This document shows positions 54,213-62,712 of a stretch of 64,000 nt of DNA, piece by piece (position 1 is the stretch's first letter; every line of letters begins with the position of its first letter). The position numbers and the translations under genes are program-made. The notes below the pieces were generated by a model. It was not told the DNA's origin. It searched no databases and saw only the letters and a list, made by a program, of their open reading frames with translations. The stretch is from Colwellia sp. (lineage in GTDB: Bacteria > Pseudomonadota > Gammaproteobacteria > Enterobacterales > Alteromonadaceae), in contig JABSOY010000005.1 of assembly GCA_013215385.1 (NCBI GenBank), positions 186,001 to 250,000 of the forward strand. The letters are read 5' to 3'.

Positions 54213-55550
54213 ATGGAAATGACTATGACAAACGAAAAAGCTAAAAGTAACTTTGGTCCGCTGGCGGTAATAGGCGCATTATTTTTTATTTTTGGTTTCG
54301 TCACTTGGCAAAATGGTGCATTAGTACCATATTTACAGATGGTGTTACAGCTTACAGAAACTGAAGCTTTACTCATTGCCGTAACTTTTTATTTCGCGTT
54401 TACAATCGTGGCATTACCTTCTGCTAGCCTTTTAGAAAAAATTGGTTACAAAAATGGCATTGTCGTTGGGTTATTAGTGCTGGTGGTCGGCTTTTTAATC
54501 TATATTCCTGCAGCACAATCAAAGCTTTTTTGGTTGTTCTTAATCGCACAATTCGTTATTGGCAGTGGCTTAACGTTATTGCAAACAGCTGCAAACCCTT
54601 ATGTTGTCAAAATTGGCCCAATAGAAAGTGCTGCCGTTCGTATAATGTTTATGGGATTAATGAATAAAGGTGCTGGTGTTATTGTTCCTCTCGTTTTTAC
54701 CGCTATTGTACTTGGTGATTTTTCTGGAGTAACGGCGTCAAGTTTAGCGGCAATGCCTGAAGCTGAACGCTTACAAACTATTGATGGGTTGGCGAGCGGT
54801 TTAGTTAATCCTTATATTGGCATGGCTATTATTTTTATTATGCTTGCCGGTATTATGAAAAAAATATCGTTACCAGAATTAGATCTTGCTCATGATGAAG
54901 AAGGTCAAGATGCTACACATGATGTAAACGGAAAAGATAAAACCTCAATCATGCAATTCCCTAGTTTAATTCTAGGGGCATTAACTATTTTTGTTTATGT
55001 TGGCGCTGAAGTTATTGCTGGAGACACTATTGGCTTATTTGCTTCCAATTTAGGTGTGGCTAATGCAACGACACTAACTTCTTATACCATGGGGTTTATG
55101 CTTATCGGTTATGCGTTAGGTATTGTATTAATTCCTCGGGTAATGTCTCAAGAATTTGCTTTAAAAGCCTCTGCAGTAACGGGGTTAATTTTCTCTTTAC
55201 TTGTGGTCTTTAGTGATACCAGCAGTATGTCAGTGTCAGAAGTATTATGGGGTTGGTCAGGAATACCGACACTGCCAAATACTATAACCTTTATTGCTTT
55301 GCTCGGTTTTTCTAATGCAATTGTTTGGCCGGCAGTTTGGCCGCTAGCACTAGAAGGATTAGGTAAATTCACTTCAAAAGGCTCGGCACTATTAATTATG
55401 GGTATTTCAGGTGGAGCATTATTACCTTTAGTTTATGGGCTGCTTTCTGAGTCTATTAATGGACAATCCGCTTACTGGATGATGATACCTATTTATAGTT
55501 TTATTTTATTTTATGCAGTGAAAGGACATAAAATAAAAAACTGGAAGTAA
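54213..55550 (+). CDS. nagP: N-acetylglucosamine MFS transporter NagP
   Basis: A 445-residue major facilitator of the FucP/glucose-galactose (GGP) family with about 12 helices. Family marks are FFIFGFVTWQNGALVPYLQ near the N-terminus, FVIGSGLTLLQTAANPYVVKIGP, and GFSNAIVWPAVWPLALEGLGKFTSKGSALLIMGISGGALLPL. In Shewanella and relatives this type of permease, named NagP, brings GlcNAc across the inner membrane as free sugar, which fits with a kinase rather than a PTS. GAGGG precedes the ATG. Last gene of the nagKAP operon. Confidence 0.92.
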   Translation: MEMTMTNEKAKSNFGPLAVIGALFFIFGFVTWQNGALVPYLQMVLQLTETEALLIAVTFYFAFTIVALPSASLLEKIGYKNGIVVGLLVLVVGFLIYIPAAQSKLFWLFLIAQFVIGSGLTLLQTAANPYVVKIGPIESAAVRIMFMGLMNKGAGVIVPLVFTAIVLGDFSGVTASSLAAMPEAERLQTIDGLASGLVNPYIGMAIIFIMLAGIMKKISLPELDLAHDEEGQDATHDVNGKDKTSIMQFPSLILGALTIFVYVGAEVIAGDTIGLFASNLGVANATTLTSYTMGFMLIGYALGIVLIPRVMSQEFALKASAVTGLIFSLLVVFSDTSSMSVSEVLWGWSGIPTLPNTITFIALLGFSNAIVWPAVWPLALEGLGKFTSKGSALLIMGISGGALLPLVYGLLSESINGQSAYWMMIPIYSFILFYAVKGHKIKNWK

Positions 55551-56027
55551 TTTAGACTCTCTGGACAGTTTCTAAATAATGTAAAAATTTATCCGTATGG
55601 ATATCCGATCTCACTAGTTGAGGGTGCGTTAAACGATCTAATTTGATCGACCCTGAGTTTATGCTCAGGGTTTTTTTTGTCTAAAATTTCATAGTAAAGC
55701 TATAGAAAGGGTTTTTATCATCACCATGTGTGAAGGGCAATTAATCCGTGTATGACTTTTATTTTACTCTGCTATGCGATAGTTCACCGTGAAATTCTCT
55801 ATCAAGCAGTGTGTCGCTTAGTTTTTGGTTATTATTACTTGGCTGTTTATTGTACTGGTGTGGTTTTATTGAACAAAATATGGTAAGTTACCGATAACAA
55901 TTGTCGTTATTTTTAATCATTAACTTGCTGGCTTTATATCGCTATTTAATGACTATTATATATTGTCGTAGTTTGAGTTTTTATCGAGTATTAAGCTCAT
56001 AGCTCACAATAAAAATAAGAGTGAACC
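55551..56027. other. Intergenic region after nagP
   Basis: 477 bp without a gene that I can support. It holds a strong terminator (55651-55678) about 100 bp after nagP and presumably the promoter of the small gene that follows. Confidence 0.5.
55651..55678 (+). terminator. Rho-independent terminator after nagP
   Basis: CCCTGAG and CTCAGGG form a 7-bp GC-rich stem around TTTATG, followed by eight T. Confidence 0.93.
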
Positions 56028-56249
56028 ATGACTGATTACCAAGAAAAATCCGTCACTGTAATTTATTATAGTGATACTTCCCTTGAGCTTTTACATCAAA
56101 TGGAATCATTTTTACAGTGTCCAAAAGGACGTGTGATTATTCCTGAAAGCTTTAAAAAAGGTAAGTCAATTATTGCCGTTTGTGAAGGTGAAATTAACAT
56201 CTTGAATAAAGTAGGCGATCGTATCTTGTCAGTGGATGAAGTAGCTTAA
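56028..56249 (+). CDS. Small conserved protein, TIGR02922-like
   Basis: A 73-residue soluble protein (MTDYQEKSVTVIYYSDTSLE; RVIIPESFKKGKSIIAVCEG) of a type that I recall as the TIGR02922 family of Colwellia, Shewanella and relatives. Function unknown. No signal, membrane segment or catalytic motif is visible. AGAGTGAA lies just before the ATG. It stands alone between two strong terminators, so it is a monocistronic gene. Confidence 0.7.
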   Translation: MTDYQEKSVTVIYYSDTSLELLHQMESFLQCPKGRVIIPESFKKGKSIIAVCEGEINILNKVGDRILSVDEVA

Positions 56250-56282
56250 TAAGCGAAACGTAAGATTAAAAATTTAAGTTAA

Positions 56283-56340
56283 AAAAACGCTATAGAGAGA
56301 TAGTAATTAAAGACAATTATTATCTCTCTATAGCGTTTTT
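56283..56340. terminator. Strong bidirectional terminator
   Basis: Two 20-base arms (56283-56302 and 56321-56340) are perfectly complementary: AAAAACGCTATAGAGAGATA pairs with TATCTCTCTATAGCGTTTTT. A-T flanks give a T run in either direction. It ends both the small gene and the convergent ccmABCDE operon. Confidence 0.92.
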
Positions 56341-56354
56341 AAGTTTTAAGTCAG

Positions 56355-56870
56355 TTAGTATTTCTGGCTTTTTAATTGTTCTTTACTATAATTCAGCTTT
56401 TCATGCTGCTCACCCATATCGTCAGCTAATTCTCTTGGAATATAGTTTTCGTCATGTTTAGCAAGTACTTCGCTTGCTTCAATGAAATTGCCATTTACCA
56501 GCACGCCATTAGCAACAATTCCTTGTCCTTCACGGAATAAGTCAGGCAATATGCCATCGTAATGAACTTCAATATAGAGGTCGGAGTCATTAAACTCAAT
56601 GGGCATTTTCATATCAACAAGTTTGAAGGTGACCTTTAAGTTATTAGGATCTCGTTTAACACTGCCTGGTACCACTAAGCCACCGATGCGTAAACGTTGA
56701 CCGATAATGGGTTTGATGCCGTTGTCATCTTTACCTTGATATATTTCAGACGGTTTATAGAATAAATCAATATTTTGGCTCAATGCATAAAGCACTAACC
56801 CAGCAACGACACTTAAGCCAGCTAAGATTGAAATAACAACGGTTAAGCGTTTTTTACGACGGGGATTCAT
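56355..56870 (-). CDS. ccmE: Cytochrome c maturation haem chaperone CcmE
   Basis: A 171-residue periplasmic haem chaperone tethered by one N-terminal helix ([22 protein letters not shown]). It has an OB-fold core ([36 protein letters not shown]) and the covalent haem-binding motif with His139 and Tyr143 (HDENY). It receives haem at CcmC and passes it to CcmF. Its start overlaps the end of ccmD by four bases. Last gene of the operon, before the bidirectional terminator. Confidence 0.96.
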   Translation of the reverse strand: MNPRRKKRLTVVISILAGLSVVAGLVLYALSQNIDLFYKPSEIYQGKDDNGIKPIIGQRLRIGGLVVPGSVKRDPNNLKVTFKLVDMKMPIEFNDSDLYIEVHYDGILPDLFREGQGIVANGVLVNGNFIEASEVLAKHDENYIPRELADDMGEQHEKLNYSKEQLKSQKY

Positions 56871-57142
56871 GAAACAGCCTTATTAGAGTTTTTAGATTGA
56901 TTTTCAACAACAGAATTTTCTTGTTCTGTTTGCTTTATGTTAGTTGATTGTTTTTCTGCTGCTTTACGTAATTTTTTTTCACGCAGTAAACGTTGAGCAA
57001 TTTTGTTTTTTACGTTTTTATGGTTGCTGTGGCTAGTATAAACGAGCAGAGTTAACAGCAAGGCACTAACGCCATAAGATAACCAAACAAAAAAAGCGTA
57101 ACCACCCATATCAAAAAATGCCGATATACTATCAAACTGCAT
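56867..57142 (-). CDS. ccmD: Haem exporter protein CcmD
   Basis: A 91-residue small membrane protein. [30 protein letters not shown] is typical of CcmD, with one transmembrane helix. A basic stretch follows ([23 protein letters not shown]), then a longer polar tail than the approximately 70-residue E. coli protein. CcmD holds CcmE to the CcmABC complex. It overlaps ccmC by one base and ccmE by four. Confidence 0.9.
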   Translation of the reverse strand: MQFDSISAFFDMGGYAFFVWLSYGVSALLLTLLVYTSHSNHKNVKNKIAQRLLREKKLRKAAEKQSTNIKQTEQENSVVENQSKNSNKAVS

Positions 57143-57888
57143 TATTTAACTCCTTCTTCGGTTATTAAGTTACGTACCCAAGGGCGCATGCCATTACGGG
57201 CTAATAACTCTGTACGAAAACGTATAGAAATAACATAGGTAACCAACATGGCAATGCCTAGAAAACTAAAAACAAAAGGTAAAAACATCTCTATGCTCAT
57301 CGAAGGAGCTTCCATTTTACTAACCGTAGCGCCTTGGTGAAGGGTATTCCACCATTCGACTGAGTACTTAATAATAGGAATGTTGACCACGCCAACAAGT
57401 GATAAAATACCAGCTGCTTTTCCTGCTAGATTTTTATCTTCAAACGCATTATGTAATGCGATAATACCTAGGTATAGAAAAAGGAGCACCAGTTCCGAAG
57501 TTAATCGTGCATCCCAAATCCACCAAGTTCCCCACATAGGCTTACCCCATGCAGCACCAGTAAACAATGCGATAGCAGTAATTACTGCGCCAACAGGAGC
57601 CATAGCTGCTGCTGAAGCATCGGCTAATTTAAATTGCCATACTAAGCTACAAAAAGCGGCAGATGCCATGGCTATATAGATACTCATCGACAAAATAGCA
57701 GTAGGTACATGAATATAAAAAATTCTAAAACTGTCACCTTGTTGGTAATCAGCGGGAGCAAAAACAAGTGCCCAAACAATACCTATAGCAAGTAGCAAAA
57801 TAGTGATTTTTGAAATCCAGGGTAAAAGTTTACCAACAAAGTGATATGACACTTCGGGATTCGCATAAGGGTGTAACCATTTCCACAT
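57142..57888 (-). CDS. ccmC: Haem-handling protein CcmC
   Basis: A 248-residue inner-membrane protein with six helices and the tryptophan-rich periplasmic motif WGTWWIWDARLTSELVLL, where haem is loaded onto CcmE. Flanking periplasmic histidines are expected near residue 60 (FRIFYIHVPTA) and near 184 (WWNTLHQGA). It shares one base with ccmB upstream and ccmD downstream. Confidence 0.96.
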   Translation of the reverse strand: MWKWLHPYANPEVSYHFVGKLLPWISKITILLLAIGIVWALVFAPADYQQGDSFRIFYIHVPTAILSMSIYIAMASAAFCSLVWQFKLADASAAAMAPVGAVITAIALFTGAAWGKPMWGTWWIWDARLTSELVLLFLYLGIIALHNAFEDKNLAGKAAGILSLVGVVNIPIIKYSVEWWNTLHQGATVSKMEAPSMSIEMFLPFVFSFLGIAMLVTYVISIRFRTELLARNGMRPWVRNLITEEGVK

Positions 57889-58580
57889 TAGTTGGTACTC
57901 ACTTTTAATGCTGAGCTAACAGCAAAAGGGGCTAAGGTTAAAGAGCCAAAAAACAATGCGGCAATTATAGCAAGTTGCCCGCTATAGGGTAAGTTCATTG
58001 CCGCAGTATCTATGGCACTAGTCGCAAAAATTAATACCGGAATATAAAGTGGTAATACTAACAAACTGAGTAATACCCCTCCTTTTTTTATGCCGACGGT
58101 CAGTGCAACGCCAATAGCGCCAAGCAAACTTAAAATAGGAGTACCCAATAACAGGGTGAGCATTAATGCCCCGTAGCTATTTTCATTCAAGTGCAATAGC
58201 ACCGCGAGTAATGGCGCAATGAAAATAAGTGGCAAACCGGTAACTAACCAATGGGCAATAATTTTTGCTAATACTAAAATAAAAACAGGGTGGGGGCTTA
58301 GTAACATTTGTTCTAACGAACCGTCGTCGTGATCTGATTTAAACAAGCGATCGAGTGACAATAAGGTAGAAAGTAGCGCTGCAACCCAAATAATGCCAGG
58401 GGCGATACGCGATAAAGTGGTCGATTCAGGGCCTATGCCTAGTGGGAACAGGGTGACGACAATAATAAAAAATAACAAAGGATTCATAATGTCGTCACGA
58501 TGACGAAAGGCAATGGTTAGATCTCGCTTGATAATTAAACTAAAAGCGGCTTTATACGATAAATCTTGATTGGGTATCAT
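57888..58580 (-). CDS. ccmB: ABC transporter permease CcmB
   Basis: A 230-residue membrane subunit of the CcmAB ABC transporter, with six helices. The N-terminus AAFSLIIKRDLTIAFRHRDDIMNPLLFFIIVVTLFPLGIG and the SLDRLFKSDHDDGSLEQMLLS block are characteristic. CcmAB hydrolyses ATP to release haem-loaded CcmE from CcmC. It starts 12 bp after ccmA. Confidence 0.95.
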   Translation of the reverse strand: MIPNQDLSYKAAFSLIIKRDLTIAFRHRDDIMNPLLFFIIVVTLFPLGIGPESTTLSRIAPGIIWVAALLSTLLSLDRLFKSDHDDGSLEQMLLSPHPVFILVLAKIIAHWLVTGLPLIFIAPLLAVLLHLNENSYGALMLTLLLGTPILSLLGAIGVALTVGIKKGGVLLSLLVLPLYIPVLIFATSAIDTAAMNLPYSGQLAIIAALFFGSLTLAPFAVSSALKVSTN

Positions 58581-58592
58581 GCTCAGTTATCT

Positions 58593-59276
58593 CTAATAAA
58601 ACCGGTAATCTAAGGTGACTTTTTTCACCCTATCTTCAGGGAACGATAAATCTTGGTGGGTCGTTAATATAACACAACCGCCACGTTCAGCATGAGCCAA
58701 AAATAGCTGCTCTAGCTCACTAACTCCACGTTTATCTATCGCGGTAAAAGGCTCATCTAAAATCCATATCGGCGCTGAACTTTGCCATAATCGGGCTAGT
58801 GAAATTCGACGGTGTTGTCCGGCACTTAAATGTGAAGCTAGCGCATCTTCAAAACCTAATAAATTAACTTTTTCTAGGGTTTCTTCTGCAGTAGCTGCAT
58901 CGTTGCCATGTAACGCTAGATTGAATTCAAGGTTTTCCTGAGCAGTCATTTCCCCTTTTACTCCAGGTAAATGCCCAATATAAAGTAGGTTTTGATGAAA
59001 AACATCGGCATGCTCTGAAATACTTTGTTTTTGGAATAGTACCGACCCGTCATAGGGTTGTGACAAACCAGCTAAAATACGTAATAAGCTGGTTTTTCCT
59101 GAGCCGTTGGGGCCTTCAACTTGTACAATATCACCACTGTATATCGACAAATCGAGTGTTTCAAATAAAATTCTATCTTCACGGATACAGGTCAATGCAT
59201 TTGCCGATAGCAATAGCGACTTATTATTTTGATTATCTGAGCATTGAATATTAAGAGAGTTTACCAATAGAATCAC
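58593..59276 (-). CDS. ccmA: ABC transporter ATP-binding protein CcmA
   Basis: A 227-residue ATPase. Walker A is [12 protein letters not shown], the signature [15 protein letters not shown] (AGQHRR is typical of CcmA) and Walker [15 protein letters not shown], with switch HQDLSF. The start used is GTG at 59276; no ribosome site decides it, and the first 20 residues ([17 protein letters not shown]) are not strongly conserved, so a later start remains possible. First gene of ccmABCDE, divergent from ccmF. Confidence 0.93.
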   Translation of the reverse strand: MILLVNSLNIQCSDNQNNKSLLLSANALTCIREDRILFETLDLSIYSGDIVQVEGPNGSGKTSLLRILAGLSQPYDGSVLFQKQSISEHADVFHQNLLYIGHLPGVKGEMTAQENLEFNLALHGNDAATAEETLEKVNLLGFEDALASHLSAGQHRRISLARLWQSSAPIWILDEPFTAIDKRGVSELEQLFLAHAERGGCVILTTHQDLSFPEDRVKKVTLDYRFY

Positions 59277-59633
59277 TTTTTGAATAATTATTATACGTTA
59301 GTTTTTACACCAAATTATCGAGCCAAATATTAGCGTAATTTACGGCATAAAGAATCGATTTAGATCGTAATATCAACTTGGGTAATATCATACTATATCG
59401 CTAGGTAAAGGCTAGCCCTAGCAAGAATAAAATTAATCATTCATTTTATTGTTACTGTGATGAAATTACCCACCATATAATGCTAGAATTAGCGAAATTT
59501 TTAGTTTGAATTGTTTTTCATTATCTATTTATTTACAGGTAATTGAAAAGTTAGCTTTACTAAAACGCCATGGCAATGGTGTCTTTTATCGATTAATTTT
59601 GTATTTAGTGTTTGCACTGAATCGGAGAAAGTA
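59277..59633. other. Divergent intergenic region between ccmA and ccmF
   Basis: 357 AT-rich bases with no gene. They must contain the promoters for the two ccm operons on opposite strands. I saw no clear operator dyad. Confidence 0.5.
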
Positions 59634-61664
59634 ATGACCCCTGAAGTAATGCTCCCTGAGTTAGGACATTTCGCCCTTATTATAGGTTTGGCTTTTGCTA
59701 TTTGTTTAAGTATTATCCCACTGGTAGGTTTAGCTAGTAATCATCAACGTTTAGTTGGTTATGCTAAACCACTGACTTTCGGCATGTTTGCTTTTACTGC
59801 CATTAGTCTCATTATTCTCGCTTGGGGTTTCGTTAACGACGACTTCTCTGTCAAATATATTGCCAGTCATTCTAATTCACATTTACCTTATTACTTTAAA
59901 ATAAGTGCGGTATGGGGCGGACACGAAGGCTCATTATTATTATGGGTTTTCTCCTTAACTGCTTGGACTGCAGCCGTTGCTAAGTTCAGCAAAGGTATTG
60001 ATGAAGCCTTTATTTCTCGCGTTTTAGCTGTTTTAGGTATGATAGCTGTTGGTTTCATGTTGTTTACTATATTAACATCAAACCCGTTCGAGCGTTTATG
60101 GCCAATGGTGCCAACTGAAGGTCGAGATTTAAACCCGCTTTTACAAGATATTGGCCTAATTATTCACCCACCTATGCTGTACTTTGGTTATGTTGGCTTT
60201 TCTGTTGCCTTCGCTTTTGCTGTCGCTGCTTTAATGTGTGGCAAATTAGATGCCGCATGGGCACGTTGGGCAAGACCTTGGACCGTGGCTGCTTGGGTCT
60301 TCCTAACACTCGGTATTGCTTTAGGAAGTTGGTGGGCATACTACGAACTTGGTTGGGGCGGTTGGTGGTTTTGGGATCCAGTAGAAAATGCTTCTTTTAT
60401 GCCTTGGTTGGTAGGTACCGCGCTAATTCATTCATTAGCAGTGACTGAAAAAAGAGGTACCTTTAGAAACTGGACGGTATTATTAGCAATTTTTGCTTTT
60501 AGCTTAAGCTTATTAGGTACGTTTTTAGTGCGCTCTGGTGTTATAACCTCTGTACATTCTTTTGCGGCTGATCCAGGACGTGGTTTATTTATTCTCCTCT
60601 TACTGGCTATTGCTGTGGGCGGTTCATTAACCTTATATGCTTTTAGAGCGAGCAACGTGCAATCGTTCAGTCGTTTTGCTTTGTACTCTCGTGAAACCGC
60701 AATACTCATTTGTAATATTATTCTAGTCGTAGCAACAGTTACCGTTATGCTAGGAACTTTATACCCATTATTGGTTGACTCATTAGGCTTAGGGAAAATC
60801 TCGGTAGGACCTCCGTATTTTAATGCGGTATTTGTGCCGATTATGAGCTTATTATTTGTCGTGATGGGTATTGGACCATTAATTCGTTGGAAAAAAGCCA
60901 AACAAGGTGAACTACGTAAACAAATGCTGAGTCCGTTAGTGATCAGTCTTATTGTTGGTATTGCCTTCCCATTTTTATATGGCGGTGAATTTATTATCCT
61001 GGTGACTATGGGCGTTGGTTTAGCTTGCTGGGTTCTGTTGGTGGTATTAAAAGAAATATATAACCAAATAAACTCGGGCAAAGATAAATGGGATTTTTCA
61101 AAACTTACCTTAAGTCAGTTGGGCATGACCGTTGCGCACACCGGTATAGCTATTACTATTGTAGGCATTACCTTAGTGTCAGTTTATGAAAGTGAAACGA
61201 ACGTCAAAATGTATGTCGGTGAAAAAGTTCAGGTTGCTGATACACACTACGAAATCGTTTTTAAAGGCATAAAACATGTTGAAGGGCCAAATTACAGTGC
61301 TGAGCAAGGTCAGCTTGAAGTGTACAACAAGGGTAACTTTGTCACCTTATTAAAACCAGAGCGTCGTACCTATTTAGTACAAACAATGGGCATGACAGAA
61401 GCAGGTATTGATCCTGGGCTATTTCGCGATATTTATGTTGCATTAGGCGATCCACTTGCAGATAACGCTTGGGCAATACGTGTACATTTCAAACCTTTTG
61501 TTCGCTGGATTTGGATGGGAGCAATATTCATGGCGCTTGGCGGGGTATTAGCGATTTTAGATAAACGCTATCGTCGTAAGAAAAAAGTGAAGGTAGTTGA
61601 TAACACAGTACCGGCTACTGTATCTGATGAAAAGGTTAAAATAAGTCTTGAGGCCACATCATAA
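59634..61664 (+). CDS. ccmF: Haem lyase subunit CcmF
   Basis: A 676-residue polytopic inner-membrane protein (about 15 helices) that ligates haem to apocytochrome c together with CcmH. The WWD haem-handling motif is WGGWWFWDPVENASFMPW. Other marks are HEGSLLLWVF, LNPLLQDIGLIIHPPMLYFGYVG and GTFLVRSGVITSVHSFAADPGRG. A C-terminal periplasmic domain (about 520-625) precedes the last helix. AGAAAG precedes the ATG. Its stop overlaps the ccmG start by one base. Confidence 0.97.
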   Translation: MTPEVMLPELGHFALIIGLAFAICLSIIPLVGLASNHQRLVGYAKPLTFGMFAFTAISLIILAWGFVNDDFSVKYIASHSNSHLPYYFKISAVWGGHEGSLLLWVFSLTAWTAAVAKFSKGIDEAFISRVLAVLGMIAVGFMLFTILTSNPFERLWPMVPTEGRDLNPLLQDIGLIIHPPMLYFGYVGFSVAFAFAVAALMCGKLDAAWARWARPWTVAAWVFLTLGIALGSWWAYYELGWGGWWFWDPVENASFMPWLVGTALIHSLAVTEKRGTFRNWTVLLAIFAFSLSLLGTFLVRSGVITSVHSFAADPGRGLFILLLLAIAVGGSLTLYAFRASNVQSFSRFALYSRETAILICNIILVVATVTVMLGTLYPLLVDSLGLGKISVGPPYFNAVFVPIMSLLFVVMGIGPLIRWKKAKQGELRKQMLSPLVISLIVGIAFPFLYGGEFIILVTMGVGLACWVLLVVLKEIYNQINSGKDKWDFSKLTLSQLGMTVAHTGIAITIVGITLVSVYESETNVKMYVGEKVQVADTHYEIVFKGIKHVEGPNYSAEQGQLEVYNKGNFVTLLKPERRTYLVQTMGMTEAGIDPGLFRDIYVALGDPLADNAWAIRVHFKPFVRWIWMGAIFMALGGVLAILDKRYRRKKKVKVVDNTVPATVSDEKVKISLEATS

Positions 61665-62230
61665 TGGGTAAGTTTATTCGTTTTATTCCTTTGATTTTTT
61701 TTATTGCTCTAGGGGCTGTACTGTTTCGAGGTTTGTCTTTGAACCCTACAGAATTACCCTCTGCGCTGATTGGCAAAAAGTTTCCAGAGTTTAGGTTAAC
61801 GTCGGTGTTAAATGCTGAACAAACGATGACCATAGCGGACTTTAAGCCAGGTATTAAATTGGTCAATGTTTGGGGGACTTGGTGTCCGTCGTGTCGTTAC
61901 GAACATGATTATTTAAACAAAATATCAAAAACTAACCGCTTTACCATTTACGGTTTAAATTATGATGATGAAAGAGCGGCGGCTGCCAAATGGTTAACTG
62001 AGTTAGGTAATCCTTACCAGTTTTCAGCATTCGATGGCCAAGGTAAGTTGAGTGTAAATTTAGGGGTATATGCGGCGCCAGAAACATTTGTCGTTGATCA
62101 TAATAATATTATCCGTAAACGATATGCAGGACCGCTTAACCCACAAGTTTGGCAAAATGAATTCGAGCCGCTTATTATGCAAATTGAAGCTGAGCACTTA
62201 GCAATGGTAAATAACCAAGGAAGCAAATAA
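61664..62230 (+). CDS. ccmG: Thiol-disulfide reductant CcmG (DsbE)
   Basis: A 188-residue thioredoxin-fold protein held by one N-terminal helix (FIPLIFFIALGAVLFRGLS). The redox motif is Cys74-Pro-Ser-Cys77 in WGTWCPSCRYEH, where E. coli has WCPTC. The CcmG active-site region continues with YGLNYDDE. GVYAAPETFVVD contains the cis-Pro loop. It reduces apocytochrome c thiols in the periplasm before haem attachment. It begins one base inside ccmF and ends 2 bp before ccmH. Confidence 0.96.
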   Translation: MGKFIRFIPLIFFIALGAVLFRGLSLNPTELPSALIGKKFPEFRLTSVLNAEQTMTIADFKPGIKLVNVWGTWCPSCRYEHDYLNKISKTNRFTIYGLNYDDERAAAAKWLTELGNPYQFSAFDGQGKLSVNLGVYAAPETFVVDHNNIIRKRYAGPLNPQVWQNEFEPLIMQIEAEHLAMVNNQGSK

Positions 62231-62232
62231 TC

Positions 62233-62703
62233 ATGGTTAATAAATACTTAGTGGTTCTATTTGTTGCCATGGTGATTTTTTTCAGTTCACTAGCGACAGC
62301 AAGTCCTGTTGATACTTATGTTTTTCAAGATAAAGTCACCGAAATTCGCTTCAACGCACTCAATAAAGAATTACGTTGCCCTAAGTGTCAAAATCAAAAC
62401 TTAGCTGATTCAAACTCACCGATTGCTGCTGATTTACGCCGCGAAGTTTACGAATTATTACAGCAAGGCAAAGCAGACATTGAAATTGTCGACTTTATGG
62501 TGGCGCGTTATGGTGAATTCGTTTTGTACCGTCCGCGAGTCTCAAGCCTAACCTATATATTATGGTACGGCCCGGCAGGGTTATTGTTTGTTGGTGTGAT
62601 AGTTGTTGTGGTTATTCTTCGCAGAAAACCGGTTAAAAAAGCTCAACAAACATTAAACACTGCGCAAAAAAACAAACTTGAAAAAATACTGAAAAATAAA
62701 TAA
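62233..62703 (+). CDS. ccmH: Cytochrome c maturation protein CcmH
   Basis: A 156-residue protein with a signal segment (LVVLFVAMVIFFSSLATA), a periplasmic three-helix domain with the redox motif Cys49-Pro-Lys-Cys52 (LRCPKCQNQNL), and a transmembrane helix (GPAGLLFVGVIVVVVILRRK). Together with CcmG it handles the apocytochrome disulfide and works with CcmF. This is the short form; the TPR part is a separate gene, ccmI, 9 bp downstream. Confidence 0.96.
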   Translation: MVNKYLVVLFVAMVIFFSSLATASPVDTYVFQDKVTEIRFNALNKELRCPKCQNQNLADSNSPIAADLRREVYELLQQGKADIEIVDFMVARYGEFVLYRPRVSSLTYILWYGPAGLLFVGVIVVVVILRRKPVKKAQQTLNTAQKNKLEKILKNK

Positions 62704-62712
62704 GGTCATCTC

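Noticed and set aside
55551-56027. Possible small RNA or short gene in the 477-bp gap after nagP
   Set aside because: Apart from the terminator hairpin no promoter-terminator pair or coding signal is convincing.
60428-61081. Open frame of 217 codons antisense to ccmF
   Set aside because: Lies wholly within ccmF, whose protein is fully family-like; the antisense product matches nothing known.
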